From: a virus
Virus record (IMG/VR): IMGVR_UViG_3300042691_025214
Span: 1-27,525 of that record
Strand: one strand, 5' to 3'
Length of the DNA stretch: 27,525 bases
A program made the position numbers and the translations under genes. Of this stretch, positions 1-6,056 are shown piece after piece. Below the pieces are notes generated by a model. That model was not told the DNA's origin and did not search any database. It saw only the letters and a program-made list of their open reading frames with translations. Each line of letters starts with the position of its first letter. Positions within the stretch are counted from its first letter, which is position 1.

Positions 1-69
1 ATTACACACCATATTAAGAAACAAAAATCGTTGGGTACAAAAGTAATGGCAAAACTAAAAACCCAACCA
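1..69. repeat. Left copy of 69-bp terminal direct repeat
   Basis: Bases 1-69 are identical to 27457-27525. The simplest reading is that the contig is circular and an assembly overlap was left on both ends, giving a unique length of 27,456 bp. A real short terminal redundancy is also possible. The repeat lies in the non-coding stretch between the 84-residue gene (ends 87) and the terminator at 27309-27330. Confidence 0.95.
30..67. other. Stem-loop at the genome junction
   Basis: GTTGGGT (30-36) pairs with ACCCAAC (61-67), giving a 7-bp stem with a 24-nt A-rich loop. It sits 19 bases before the end of the 84-residue gene and is followed on the circle by a second G/C-tract stem-loop (27408-27457). 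Function is unknown. Possible roles are an origin, a packaging or cos-proximal site, or an RNA 3' end. Confidence 0.4.
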
Positions 70-86
70 TCGACAATAAATATACG

Positions 87-341
87 TTACTCTGTTGGAG
101 TCGCCAAGCTATCCTTAAGATTTCTTAATTGTTCTTGAATACCACACCACAACATAAATTTAGTATATAATGCGTTTTCCTCAATAAATTGAATTGCTAA
201 TTTTTCTTCCTCACCTTCAGCAAAGATGTCTTGTGTTAAGTTTTCTTCTACTATTTTAGGTGTTAATTCATTAACTGATAATGTAAGTTTACTGTCAACC
301 AATTTCTGTTCTGGTTGGTCTGATTTAAATTCGAATCCCAT
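87..341 (-). CDS. Small acidic protein downstream of terminase
   Basis: This 84-residue protein is strongly acidic, with a Glu-rich run near residues 42-47 (EGEEEK) and a hydrophobic helix near 56-66. I do not recognise the family. It starts one base after the stop of the large terminase gene (stop at 343, ATG at 341), so it is probably translated by re-initiation and belongs to the packaging operon. It is the last gene of the leftward block; transcription would continue across the contig junction to the terminator at 27309-27330. A role in packaging or capsid assembly is guilt by association only. Confidence 0.7.
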   Translation of the reverse strand: MGFEFKSDQPEQKLVDSKLTLSVNELTPKIVEENLTQDIFAEGEEEKLAIQFIEENALYTKFMLWCGIQEQLRNLKDSLATPTE

Positions 342-342
342 A

Positions 343-1590
343 TTAATTATATTGTTGTTGTTTATTTGCGTTTCCTATATAAAGTTTTGATTTAGTGAAT
401 GCCTGTTTATTACGTGCTAAATTAGCTAACATAATAGCATCAACTATATCATCATGCATTCCATTAGGATGTATAAATGATATATTACCATTAGCAGCAT
501 ACTTAAATGTATACGCTGACATTTCATTAAAACATTCAGGCATTAATTGTTTGCTGGGTAATTCAACTTTACCTTCCTGAATATCATAGATTAGTTTACG
601 TACACCTTCAGTTTTACTATCTTGAGTAGTAGTAAATGATTGTAGTTTACGAATGTTAGGTCTTAACAATTCATACATTGCTAATCCAATCCCATTTGTT
701 TCGCAAAATCCTCCCACGACATTCCACTTACGACACTCAAATATGATATCCTTTCCAATTTCCTCAAATGTGCGTCCGTTAGTTCTAATAATTTTTTCGA
801 TTCTACCGGATTCGCTTTGGATAGCGCAAACTGTAAAATCATTTGTGATTCCAGTGTCAACTCCAATATAATAGCGTTCAGTTCGGTTTGGTATTCCCCA
901 TTCATCAATCATACATACTAAATCCAAGTTTGTAAATACATCATTACCTGCATCAGTAAATTCAGCTAAATACTCTTGATAGTAAATGTCACGTGGTAGT
1001 GATTTATGTTGTTCTATAAGGAATTCTTTACTAACGTATGGATTATCACGACTGATGCCTTTAAATGCTATATAGACGTTATTAGGCGTGTTACCACGTA
1101 CAAAATACTCATAGAACCAGTTCTTAGATTTAGGTGTAGATATGATTAAGCATTTCTTACCAATTGCAGTTAACGTAGGCATTACTGCTTGTTCAATTGC
1201 ATCTTGTTTAACGAATGCTGCCTCGTCTATTACTACATAATTAAAACTAAAACCGCGTATAGTATTATAATTATCAGTGGATAAAAATTGTAAAGTAGAT
1301 CCGTTAATAAATGTGATTGTAAGGTCTGCTTTATTTTGTTTAGTAATGATTGAATGTGCCGCATTAGTTAATTCATCAAATATTTTCTTACATTGGTTAT
1401 AAACTGGTGCTATCCAACTACCCTTTTGATTTGGAGTCTGTAGCAACCAGTATAGCATCATATTTTGAGCTAATAATGATTTTCCAAACTGTCTACCAGT
1501 TGCTACGATACCAAATTTATGTATAGAATCAGCAAATCCGTCAATGATTTGTTTTTGTCCTTTATGTGGTGAAAATAATTGAACGTCCAT
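343..1590 (-). CDS. terL: Terminase large subunit (packaging ATPase-nuclease)
   Basis: The 415-residue motor protein docks on the portal, pumps DNA into the prohead and cuts the concatemer. Visible motifs are a Walker A-like ATGRQFGKS (30-38), Walker B VVIDEAAF (119-126), a coupling motif LIISTPKS (148-155), and RNase H-fold nuclease acids: Asp245 in YIGVDTG, Glu298 in CETNG, and Asp380/381/384 in HDDIVDAI. Length is normal for a compact TerL. The ATG at 1590 lies 6 bases after the stop of the 82-residue gene. The small subunit is encoded one gene upstream. Unusually, portal and capsid genes lie far away in a different block rather than directly downstream. Confidence 0.95.
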   Translation of the reverse strand: MDVQLFSPHKGQKQIIDGFADSIHKFGIVATGRQFGKSLLAQNMMLYWLLQTPNQKGSWIAPVYNQCKKIFDELTNAAHSIITKQNKADLTITFINGSTLQFLSTDNYNTIRGFSFNYVVIDEAAFVKQDAIEQAVMPTLTAIGKKCLIISTPKSKNWFYEYFVRGNTPNNVYIAFKGISRDNPYVSKEFLIEQHKSLPRDIYYQEYLAEFTDAGNDVFTNLDLVCMIDEWGIPNRTERYYIGVDTGITNDFTVCAIQSESGRIEKIIRTNGRTFEEIGKDIIFECRKWNVVGGFCETNGIGLAMYELLRPNIRKLQSFTTTQDSKTEGVRKLIYDIQEGKVELPSKQLMPECFNEMSAYTFKYAANGNISFIHPNGMHDDIVDAIMLANLARNKQAFTKSKLYIGNANKQQQYN

Positions 1591-1596
1591 TATTGT

Positions 1597-1845
1597 TTAT
1601 TGTTGCTCATTGTTGTATGATTTTTTTTCTCTTGCAAATAACTTAAAACTATTTCCCTTACCATCGTCAAATGTAATAATTGAATCAGTAGTGTTTCCAA
1701 TTGTAAAACTTAATTCGTTAGAATATCCAAATAAAGATGGTTCTGCAAAATGTATTGGGTCATCATCATTAAACTGAAATACCCATTCAAGATTTTGTAT
1801 TTTATTAGATAGTATTCTCACGCTACTTTGTTTATTGTTGCTCAT
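1597..1845 (-). CDS. Small protein between terminase subunits
   Basis: This 82-residue protein is of unknown family. It is predicted mostly beta: alternating hydrophobic residues in LEWVFQFNDDDPIHFAEP and in LSFTIGNTTDSIITFDDGKGNSFKLF suggest a small beta-sandwich or barrel, with a polar C-terminus ending in EQQ. Its ATG shares an A with the terminase small-subunit stop (TAATG at 1845), so translation is likely coupled. Its place between the two terminase genes suggests a packaging accessory role, but that is inference. Confidence 0.75.
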   Translation of the reverse strand: MSNNKQSSVRILSNKIQNLEWVFQFNDDDPIHFAEPSLFGYSNELSFTIGNTTDSIITFDDGKGNSFKLFAREKKSYNNEQQ

Positions 1846-2252
1846 TATAGTATTTCGGTTTGTCCAAAGTCAGGTGATAATTCATTACCCCAGCTTAGTC
1901 TTACGTTACCATCAATTTTTGCCTCAATACGTTCAACCTCACCGCCCTTGATTTTGTTTTGGTATTTAATTACCTCTAACCATACTTTTCTATCATTATC
2001 TTCAATAGCAGATTCTTTTACCTGTTCTAATTCGATTAATGTTTTTTCTACCGTATGTTGAATGTTGTCAGCAAAATCCTTAGTTAATAATTCCCAAGCC
2101 TCTTTCCATAAGGTGTTAGCTTGTTTGTTGTTAATGTCGTATTTCTCCCTTGCCCAATTAGTAAATTGAGTCCAACCCGACTTATGTTGTAGTATATATT
2201 CTACACACTCATCAAGATGTGTATTGTGTTGTAATTTGTTTGATTTTTTCAT
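1845..2252 (-). CDS. terS: Terminase small subunit
   Basis: This 135-residue protein has the usual TerS layout: an N-terminal helical DNA-binding part (about 12-56, with SGWTQFTNWAREKY and an apparent helix-turn-helix), a central helical oligomerisation region (about 58-103, TVEKTLIELEQVKESAIEDN then a WLEVIKYQNKIKG helix), and a short C-terminal beta segment KIDGNVRLSWG that in related proteins contacts the large subunit or portal. TerS recognises the packaging site and stimulates TerL. It lies two genes upstream of terL on the same strand. The identification rests on architecture and position, as small terminases are poorly conserved. Confidence 0.8.
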   Translation of the reverse strand: MKKSNKLQHNTHLDECVEYILQHKSGWTQFTNWAREKYDINNKQANTLWKEAWELLTKDFADNIQHTVEKTLIELEQVKESAIEDNDRKVWLEVIKYQNKIKGGEVERIEAKIDGNVRLSWGNELSPDFGQTEIL

Positions 2253-2321
2253 CGCGTGTTATGTTATATAAGTATATACGATACTTTAATGATACATATC
2301 GCCCATCAAATATTAATGAAC
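2253..2321. other. AT-rich gap upstream of terS
   Basis: A 69-bp gap between the 148-residue gene and terS, one of the few gaps in the leftward block. It is AT-rich with TATA-like stretches on the minus strand, so it may hold a promoter. No clear TTTG-N19/20-TANNTTTG element is visible and no convincing terminator is present. Confidence 0.3.
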
Positions 2322-2768
2322 TTAATTGTGATTGATTCCTTTGTGATGATAGCCCCATTTGTAGTTGTCGTAATTGCGTTTTATACTGTCTATATTAAAC
2401 GGCCATCCCATTTTCATAAACTCGGCCGCAAAATATATTTTTGTGTTTCTAATATTGGTTGTTATACGGTCTTTAGCAAAGTATACTTTATTTTGTGTTC
2501 CGTATTTAGCATTGAATATTCTACCTAATGATGTAATACAATAATTATCACAATCACCATCAAACATATAATATTGTTCATCTGGTAATAATAATGATTT
2601 TAATTTTTCCTCATTACGTATTGCTGTTACCTCAGTAACAAAATGTTCTGGATATAATTCATCTATATTAGCATCATATCCCATTATTTTCTTTTCAATA
2701 ATTTCCCATGCCTTATCTCCATCTAAATAAGTATAAAACATAGGTCCATTGTATTGTGGAGCTCCCAT
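2322..2768 (-). CDS. Unknown protein with NUMOD4-like segment
   Basis: 148 residues. The segment NYCITSLGRIFNAKYG (75-90) resembles the YxVSNxGRVxN pattern of NUMOD4-type modules that accompany homing endonucleases. It is followed by basic residues and an aromatic-rich tail (MKMGWPFNIDSIKRNYDNYKWGY). No HNH or GIY-YIG catalytic motif is visible, so it is more likely a DNA-binding or adaptor protein than a nuclease. The ATG shares its A with the stop of the 115-residue gene upstream (TAATG at 2768). It lies just ahead of the terminase genes. The NUMOD likeness is weak and comes from pattern memory only. Confidence 0.6.
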   Translation of the reverse strand: MGAPQYNGPMFYTYLDGDKAWEIIEKKIMGYDANIDELYPEHFVTEVTAIRNEEKLKSLLLPDEQYYMFDGDCDNYCITSLGRIFNAKYGTQNKVYFAKDRITTNIRNTKIYFAAEFMKMGWPFNIDSIKRNYDNYKWGYHHKGINHN

Positions 2769-3115
2769 TATTCAGTTAATCCTGATTGTGCTTTAGGTTT
2801 ACGACCTGCTTTAGCTTTTGTAGCTGGTGTATTAGTAGTATATCCTGTTTCACCGGTTTCAGTTTTTGTTACAGGGTAAGCAATATCCTCAATTTGTTTA
2901 GCATATTGACTTAAACGTGAATTCCATACATTGTATGTTTGAAGGTATTCACACCCACATCCCGGAATACTTACTTGTTCTTTAAAAGCATAATTATGAG
3001 CTGTCATCCACCAACTTAAGGTTTTGTGATCAATTCTGTAACCTGCTTTAGGAAATACTTCTTCAATAATATATAAAGCTTGTTCCCTTGTTAATTGTTC
3101 ATTAAAATTTATCAT
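2768..3115 (-). CDS. Unknown 115-residue protein with basic tail
   Basis: I do not recognise this protein. The N-terminal half looks helical (LTREQALYIIEEVFPKAGY), then a tryptophan-rich patch (LSWWMTAHNYAF) and a CGC pair in PGCGCEYL, then a Thr-rich linker and a Lys/Ala-rich tail with AGRKPKAQSG that could bind nucleic acid. The N-terminal helix-loop pattern is reminiscent of small DNA-binding proteins. It overlaps the upstream membrane-protein gene by 14 bases and is coupled downstream by TAATG, so it is a regular member of the leftward operon. Confidence 0.65.
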   Translation of the reverse strand: MINFNEQLTREQALYIIEEVFPKAGYRIDHKTLSWWMTAHNYAFKEQVSIPGCGCEYLQTYNVWNSRLSQYAKQIEDIAYPVTKTETGETGYTTNTPATKAKAGRKPKAQSGLTE

Positions 3116-3362
3116 ATCTGTGTCTATCCATTAAATCTACTAAATAACTTATTGTATATCCGAATATACTAATAAGGAGTGCAGAATACAAGCTATGGGT
3201 AAGAATTAGTCCTAACCAAAAACAAGTGCATTTCACACAATATAAATGTTTACCAATATGTGGCCATTCATAAACTTTCATTTCATTCTTTAACCACTGA
3301 ATAGGCTGGAACCATTCAGCAATAAAGAATCCTAATATTGCTATACCAAGTAAATTAATCAT
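3102..3362 (-). CDS. Small membrane protein with CVKCTCFW motif
   Basis: 86 residues. One hydrophobic segment at the N-terminus (LLGIAILGFFIAEWF, about 4-18) and a longer one near 48-76 (FWLGLILTHSLYSALLISIFGYTISYLV) predict two membrane spans. Between them is HLYCVKCTCFWLGL, a Cys-rich motif seen in small phage membrane proteins of unknown function. The C-terminus is charged (MDRHRYDKF). It overlaps the 59-residue membrane gene by 8 bases. No endolysin is recognisable in the genome, so a role in lysis or superinfection control is possible but unproven. Confidence 0.65.
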   Translation of the reverse strand: MINLLGIAILGFFIAEWFQPIQWLKNEMKVYEWPHIGKHLYCVKCTCFWLGLILTHSLYSALLISIFGYTISYLVDLMDRHRYDKF

Positions 3363-3534
3363 TCCTTAATTCATTTAAGTATAAATCTACTTCTTTTCTA
3401 ATCTTAGCACGCATATTACGTTCACGTTGTTCTTTACGCGTTTTTAGTTGTCTATAACGCATTACTAATGATGGTGCCATAAGAGTTATGACTGATGATA
3501 TAAATGCGGTTAATATAAAGTATAGTATGTTCAT
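3355..3534 (-). CDS. Small single-span membrane protein, charged helical tail
   Basis: A 59-residue gene. The ATG at 3534 overlaps the stop of the sigma-like gene by four bases (ATGA) and the TAA is at 3355-3357. The protein starts with a hydrophobic span (MNILYFILTAFISSVITLM, about 1-19), then MAPSLVMRY, then a highly charged helix (RQLKTRKEQRERNMRAKIRK, then EVDLYLNELRND). An N-terminal anchor with a long charged helix recalls inner-membrane spanins or small holins, but there is no lipoprotein partner next to it. Overlaps on both sides support it as a real gene. Confidence 0.65.
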   Translation of the reverse strand: MNILYFILTAFISSVITLMAPSLVMRYRQLKTRKEQRERNMRAKIRKEVDLYLNELRND

Positions 3535-4106
3535 ATGTTTTGTGCTTTTTTACATTCGGTTCTAATTATTTCAATACCTTTGTCTACTGCTTTTTTTAAA
3601 TTAGTTAATGAAATATTGTATTTTTTATTTAATTGCTGATAAGTCATCTCATTCAAATAATAATCTATTACTAATGGCTTATGATAAAAATCTAACTTAT
3701 TAAGCTGAGTAAGCATACAATCATAATTAGCATCCTCTGTTATTGTAATTTCATCATATTGTCCAGTAACATAAGCATCATCAGTTTCAGCCAAATATAC
3801 ACCTCTGTAATTATATGATTGTTTTCTAATCTGATTCCAGTATGGAGATGAACTTGATCTGAGATTTAAACTCATACTTCTACCAATATAGTTAAGTACC
3901 TTCTTATCTATACAGCATACTTTAAACTGATAATCTAATGATTTTTTACTCAGAAATTCTGATAATACAAATGATAATAAATCACTGTATAAATGATAGT
4001 TATAACTTGTTATTCTACGCTCATCAGCTAACATCTTAGGATATGCTTTACTAATCTCATAGTTAATCATATCCCTCATTTCATCCTTTGTTAATTCATT
4101 CATCAT
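3531..4106 (-). CDS. Sigma-70-like regulator
   Basis: A 191-residue protein with the plan of a small sigma factor. Residues about 35-100 (SDLLSFVLSEFL..., VLNYIGRSMSLNLRSSSSPYWNQIRK) resemble sigma region 2. Residues about 132-186 (LNKLDFYHKPLVIDYYLNEM, then TYQQLNKKYNISLTNLKKAVDKG, a helix-turn-helix) resemble region 4. The first gene of the leftward early/packaging block, it lies just downstream of the divergent control region. It would redirect host RNA polymerase to phage promoters, perhaps those with the TATTTAT boxes noted elsewhere. Region 2 is divergent, so a non-sigma helix-turn-helix protein is an alternative. The start could be either of two adjacent ATGs. Confidence 0.65.
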   Translation of the reverse strand: MMNELTKDEMRDMINYEISKAYPKMLADERRITSYNYHLYSDLLSFVLSEFLSKKSLDYQFKVCCIDKKVLNYIGRSMSLNLRSSSSPYWNQIRKQSYNYRGVYLAETDDAYVTGQYDEITITEDANYDCMLTQLNKLDFYHKPLVIDYYLNEMTYQQLNKKYNISLTNLKKAVDKGIEIIRTECKKAQNI

Positions 4107-4150
4107 ATATAACTATATAAACCAGATGTTAAAATGCAAAGTCTAAGTAA

Positions 4151-4185
4151 TTGATTTACTCCCCCCCCATATCTTGAGTAAACAA
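4151..4185. other. Hairpin with C8/G8 tract in the sigma-operon leader
   Basis: TTG plus TTTACTC (4151-4161, one bulged A) pairs with GAGTAAA plus CAA (4176-4185). The 14-nt loop carries most of the C8 tract 4161-4168. In the leftward transcript the loop is a run of G residues exposed about 45 bases before the sigma-like start. It could be a protein-binding RNA element or a DNA-level signal. Confidence 0.4.
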
Positions 4186-4294
4186 TTCTTATGAAACAAA
4201 CCTCAAGCATAAATAATAAAAACAATTGATCCGATCCAACAATCAGTAACTTTATAATACCTGATTGAAGTTTAGTACGCGGCTGCTTGTACGA

Positions 4295-4326
4295 TAATAA
4301 ATATTGCATTTCAAACCAAGGACGAC
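4295..4326 (-). repeat. 32-bp inverted repeat, left arm
   Basis: Read on the minus strand this matches 4711-4742 at 29 of 32 positions, including an unbroken 17-nt core AAATGCAATATTTATTA. It points leftward towards the sigma-like gene and ends about 190 bases before its start. The pair is likely a duplicated promoter or operator serving both transcription directions. Confidence 0.6.
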
Positions 4327-4343
4327 CGTTTTTTAAAAACTTC

Positions 4344-4388
4344 TATGAAACCTTTGCTGGACTAAGTTTGGCTTCATAAGATTTTTTT
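4344..4388 (+). terminator. Hairpin plus T7 tract (terminator or attenuator candidate)
   Basis: TATGAAACC (4344-4352) pairs with GGCTTCATA (4370-4378), 8 of 9 positions, with a 17-nt loop, then TTTTTTT at 4382-4388 on the rightward strand. No rightward gene lies upstream, so it would act as a leader attenuator for the rightward genes, end a small RNA, or be an operator. It overlaps the promoter candidate at 4367-4398. Confidence 0.35.
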
Positions 4389-4398
4389 GATATCTTTT
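4367..4398 (+). promoter_or_regulatory. Bacteroidota-type promoter candidate for rightward genes
   Basis: TTTG at 4367-4370, a 20-nt spacer, and TATCTTTT at 4391-4398 match the Bacteroidota consensus TTTG-N19/20-TANNTTTG except for the last base. The predicted start would fall shortly before the ATG at 4422. Confidence 0.4.
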
Positions 4399-4421
4399 TG
4401 TTAACACAGAAACATAATATC

Positions 4422-4706
4422 ATGGAAACACAAAAACAATGGACAGTAGAAGAGAAATTAGAATTTGTTGAAACTATTAAACGTTGGAAAAACGAGTTAA
4501 TTAAGGTGCCTGAAAAAAACATTTATTATCACCCAGAAAAACACTGGAAGCCTTATTATTTAATTAAAGAAGGTAAATGGTTCAAACATAAACCATATGT
4601 TGTTAAAAACCAAACTATCAGATATACTAAGAATGGTGTTACAGAAATAATACATGTATCATCATTTCTACCTCAGTTACAAGAAGTTGAAAATCCCTTT
4701 ATATAA
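4422..4706 (+). CDS. Unknown 94-residue protein, first rightward gene
   Basis: The ATG at 4422 is preferred over an in-frame TTG at 4398 because that region looks like promoter sequence. The protein begins METQKQWTVEEKLEFVETIKRW and is rich in Lys, Trp, Tyr and His (YYHPEKHWKPYYLIKEGKWF), with a basic aromatic middle and no recognised domain. It may bind nucleic acid. It is flanked by both arms of the 32-bp inverted repeat. As the first gene of the only rightward operon it is a candidate early or host-takeover protein, but this is inference from position. Confidence 0.65.
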   Translation: METQKQWTVEEKLEFVETIKRWKNELIKVPEKNIYYHPEKHWKPYYLIKEGKWFKHKPYVVKNQTIRYTKNGVTEIIHVSSFLPQLQEVENPFI

Positions 4707-4710
4707 AAGC

Positions 4711-4742
4711 GTTGTCTTTGGTTTAAAATGCAATATTTATTA
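4711..4742 (+). repeat. 32-bp inverted repeat, right arm
   Basis: This is 29 of 32 identical to the reverse complement of 4295-4326. It ends 5 bases before the ATG of the nuclease-like gene (4748) and contains TATTTATTA (4734-4742). It also holds ATGCAATATTTATTACTG then TAA, a six-codon frame whose stop overlaps the ATG of the next gene. Confidence 0.6.
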
Positions 4743-4747
4743 CTGTA

Positions 4748-5374
4748 ATGGCGGACATAATAAAACCAGACTTTAACAGTATTAAATACTATAAACAAAC
4801 TCAGCATTGGTGGGTTTCTAATAACTTTGATAAATTAGGATTAGGCGATGTAAAAAATATAGGTAGTTTAATGGATTTTTGTCATAAGAAAAAACCAAAA
4901 GATTTAGAGGATTTTTGGTGGAAATGGATTAAATTACCATCAAATCAAAAACGTTTTCTTAATTTACTAAGTATAATATCTAAAGCCAGACCAAGGACTA
5001 CTGAAAAAGATAACATTAACACTTTATTCATTGGTTTATTTTATAATACTCTATTAGGTTATTTAGCTGAAAGTAAAATAGCTGAAGATTTATTAAGTAA
5101 AAATTATAAAGTATATAAATCTAATAAAACATTTGATAAAAAATATGCTATTGATTTTGTGATTATAAGTCCTGAAGGTGTGAAAACAGGAGTACAAGTT
5201 AAATCTGATAATTCCCGTTATAACAACTCTACTAACTACATTAATCGTAATCAATATAAGATGGCGAAATTCAAAGATAAATTTAATATAGACACTATAT
5301 ATGCTTATTATACACACTCATATGATGGTGATAATAAAACATTTAATATATTAGGTTATTCTTTTGATAATTAA
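4748..5374 (+). CDS. PD-(D/E)XK nuclease-like protein
   Basis: 208 residues. The region 100-155 has the order expected of the PD-(D/E)XK fold: helix with Glu108 (GYLAESKIAEDLLSKNY), strand with Asp136 (KYAIDFVII), then strand QVK (Gln150-Val-Lys152) in GVQVKSDNS, followed by a helix and a strand (TIYAYY). The Gln-x-Lys form of the last motif also occurs in some restriction enzymes, for example MjaI-like ones. It probably cuts DNA: a junction resolvase, host-DNA nuclease or restriction-like enzyme are all possible. No methyltransferase is nearby, which argues against a classical restriction system. A promoter-like repeat arm lies directly upstream. Confidence 0.6.
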   Translation: MADIIKPDFNSIKYYKQTQHWWVSNNFDKLGLGDVKNIGSLMDFCHKKKPKDLEDFWWKWIKLPSNQKRFLNLLSIISKARPRTTEKDNINTLFIGLFYNTLLGYLAESKIAEDLLSKNYKVYKSNKTFDKKYAIDFVIISPEGVKTGVQVKSDNSRYNNSTNYINRNQYKMAKFKDKFNIDTIYAYYTHSYDGDNKTFNILGYSFDN

Positions 5375-5402
5375 AATAATTTAAATAAATACGTATTAAT
5401 AT

Positions 5403-5927
5403 ATGAAATTCACAAACGAACAAAAAGCAAAAATATTCAACGACTGGTTGGGTAATCGTTTTAAGACATTTGAGGTAGCAAGTGATAATGCTCCTATCAG
5501 TTTTTTAGCTAAAGACAATGAGGATAAAGAATACTACATCCATGTTAATGTAGCTAATGAATTATCTATTAATGACAATAACAGATATGAAACTGGTATT
5601 GCTATGGAAAATAAACATTTTTATACATTATATGGGATGATCTCACAAGGTATGAATGTATTCTGGTTTGAGGCGTTTAATGACGGTTATATGCTGTTTT
5701 ACCTGAATGATTGTTGCACACCTGAACAACTAAATGTATTAGAAGAAGTTACATTGATTGGTGTTGCCTCAGCATTACACGTTCAGCGTCCTGTTATTAA
5801 ACATGAAAGTAGTGATGGTAAAAGTTATACTACAGTAGTATCAGCACCTAAACAACCTACAATTATTCAAGGTTCACCAATTTTAGGTAGACAACCTAAA
5901 ACAAGAATAACTAAACGTAAAAAATAA
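5403..5927 (+). CDS. Unknown 174-residue protein with Lys/Arg tail
   Basis: The N-terminal 115 residues look like a compact alpha/beta domain (FNDWLGNRFKTFEVA, EYYIHVNVANELSIN, NKHFYTLYGMISQGMNVFWF, EAFNDGYMLFYLND). Strand-helix-strand order loosely resembles a PD-(D/E)XK fold in which the catalytic ExK is replaced by VNV, so it may be an inactive relative that binds DNA. The tail (about 130-174) is disordered and basic, ending in TRITKRKK. It is the last rightward gene. Its stop at 5925-5927 abuts the stop of the convergent 42-residue gene, and its terminator hairpin lies just beyond. Confidence 0.65.
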   Translation: MKFTNEQKAKIFNDWLGNRFKTFEVASDNAPISFLAKDNEDKEYYIHVNVANELSINDNNRYETGIAMENKHFYTLYGMISQGMNVFWFEAFNDGYMLFYLNDCCTPEQLNVLEEVTLIGVASALHVQRPVIKHESSDGKSYTTVVSAPKQPTIIQGSPILGRQPKTRITKRKK

Positions 5928-6056
5928 TTATCTACCTTGACCACGATAGGTCTTAGTAGGAGTAGATTTTGGGCCCACAGATTTGTGGGCCTTTCCTTTT
6001 TTCTTGGTTTTGCTTTTATATAAGCTAACTCCTATAGATTTAGTTGCTTTAGCCAT
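5928..6056 (-). CDS. 42-residue Lys-rich basic protein
   Basis: A small gene with its ATG at 6056 sharing an A with the stop of the glycine-rich adhesin (TAATG). The product is MAKATKSIGVSLYKSKTKKK followed by GKAHKSVGPKSTPTKTYRGQ and GR: very basic, no hydrophobic core. It could bind DNA or be a minor virion component. Very short Lys-rich proteins ending in RGQGR-like tails seem familiar from other phages, but I cannot verify that here. It ends the long virion block and converges exactly with the rightward operon. Its middle codons also form the rightward terminator stem. Confidence 0.65.
   Translation of the reverse strand: MAKATKSIGVSLYKSKTKKKGKAHKSVGPKSTPTKTYRGQGR
5972..6005 (+). terminator. 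Rho-independent terminator of the rightward operon
   Basis: GGCCCACA (5972-5979) pairs perfectly with TGTGGGCC (5984-5991) around a 4-nt loop, followed by TTTCCTTTTTTCTT. This is a good terminator for the rightward genes. It lies wholly inside the coding sequence of the leftward 42-residue gene; on that strand no T-tract follows the stem, so it should be one-directional. Confidence 0.75.

Larger units (their letters stand above)
4107..4421. promoter_or_regulatory. Divergent control region (315 bp, non-coding)
   Basis: This gap separates the leftward sigma-terminase block from the rightward genes and should hold both promoters. It contains, from left to right: a hairpin with a C-tract loop (4151-4185), the left arm of a 32-bp inverted repeat (4295-4326), a hairpin followed by seven T residues (4344-4388), and a Bacteroidota-type promoter candidate (4367-4398). 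A 68-codon leftward reading frame (4103-4309) crosses it but reads through these structures and looks non-coding. Confidence 0.6.

Noticed and set aside
681-908. Second leftward frame inside the terminase large subunit gene
   Set aside because: Overlaps the catalytic nuclease region in another frame; the terminase frame carries all conserved motifs.
4103-4309. 68-codon leftward reading frame upstream of the sigma-like gene
   Set aside because: It runs through the C8 hairpin and starts inside the 32-bp repeat; the product has a biased composition with no domain. Better read as control region.
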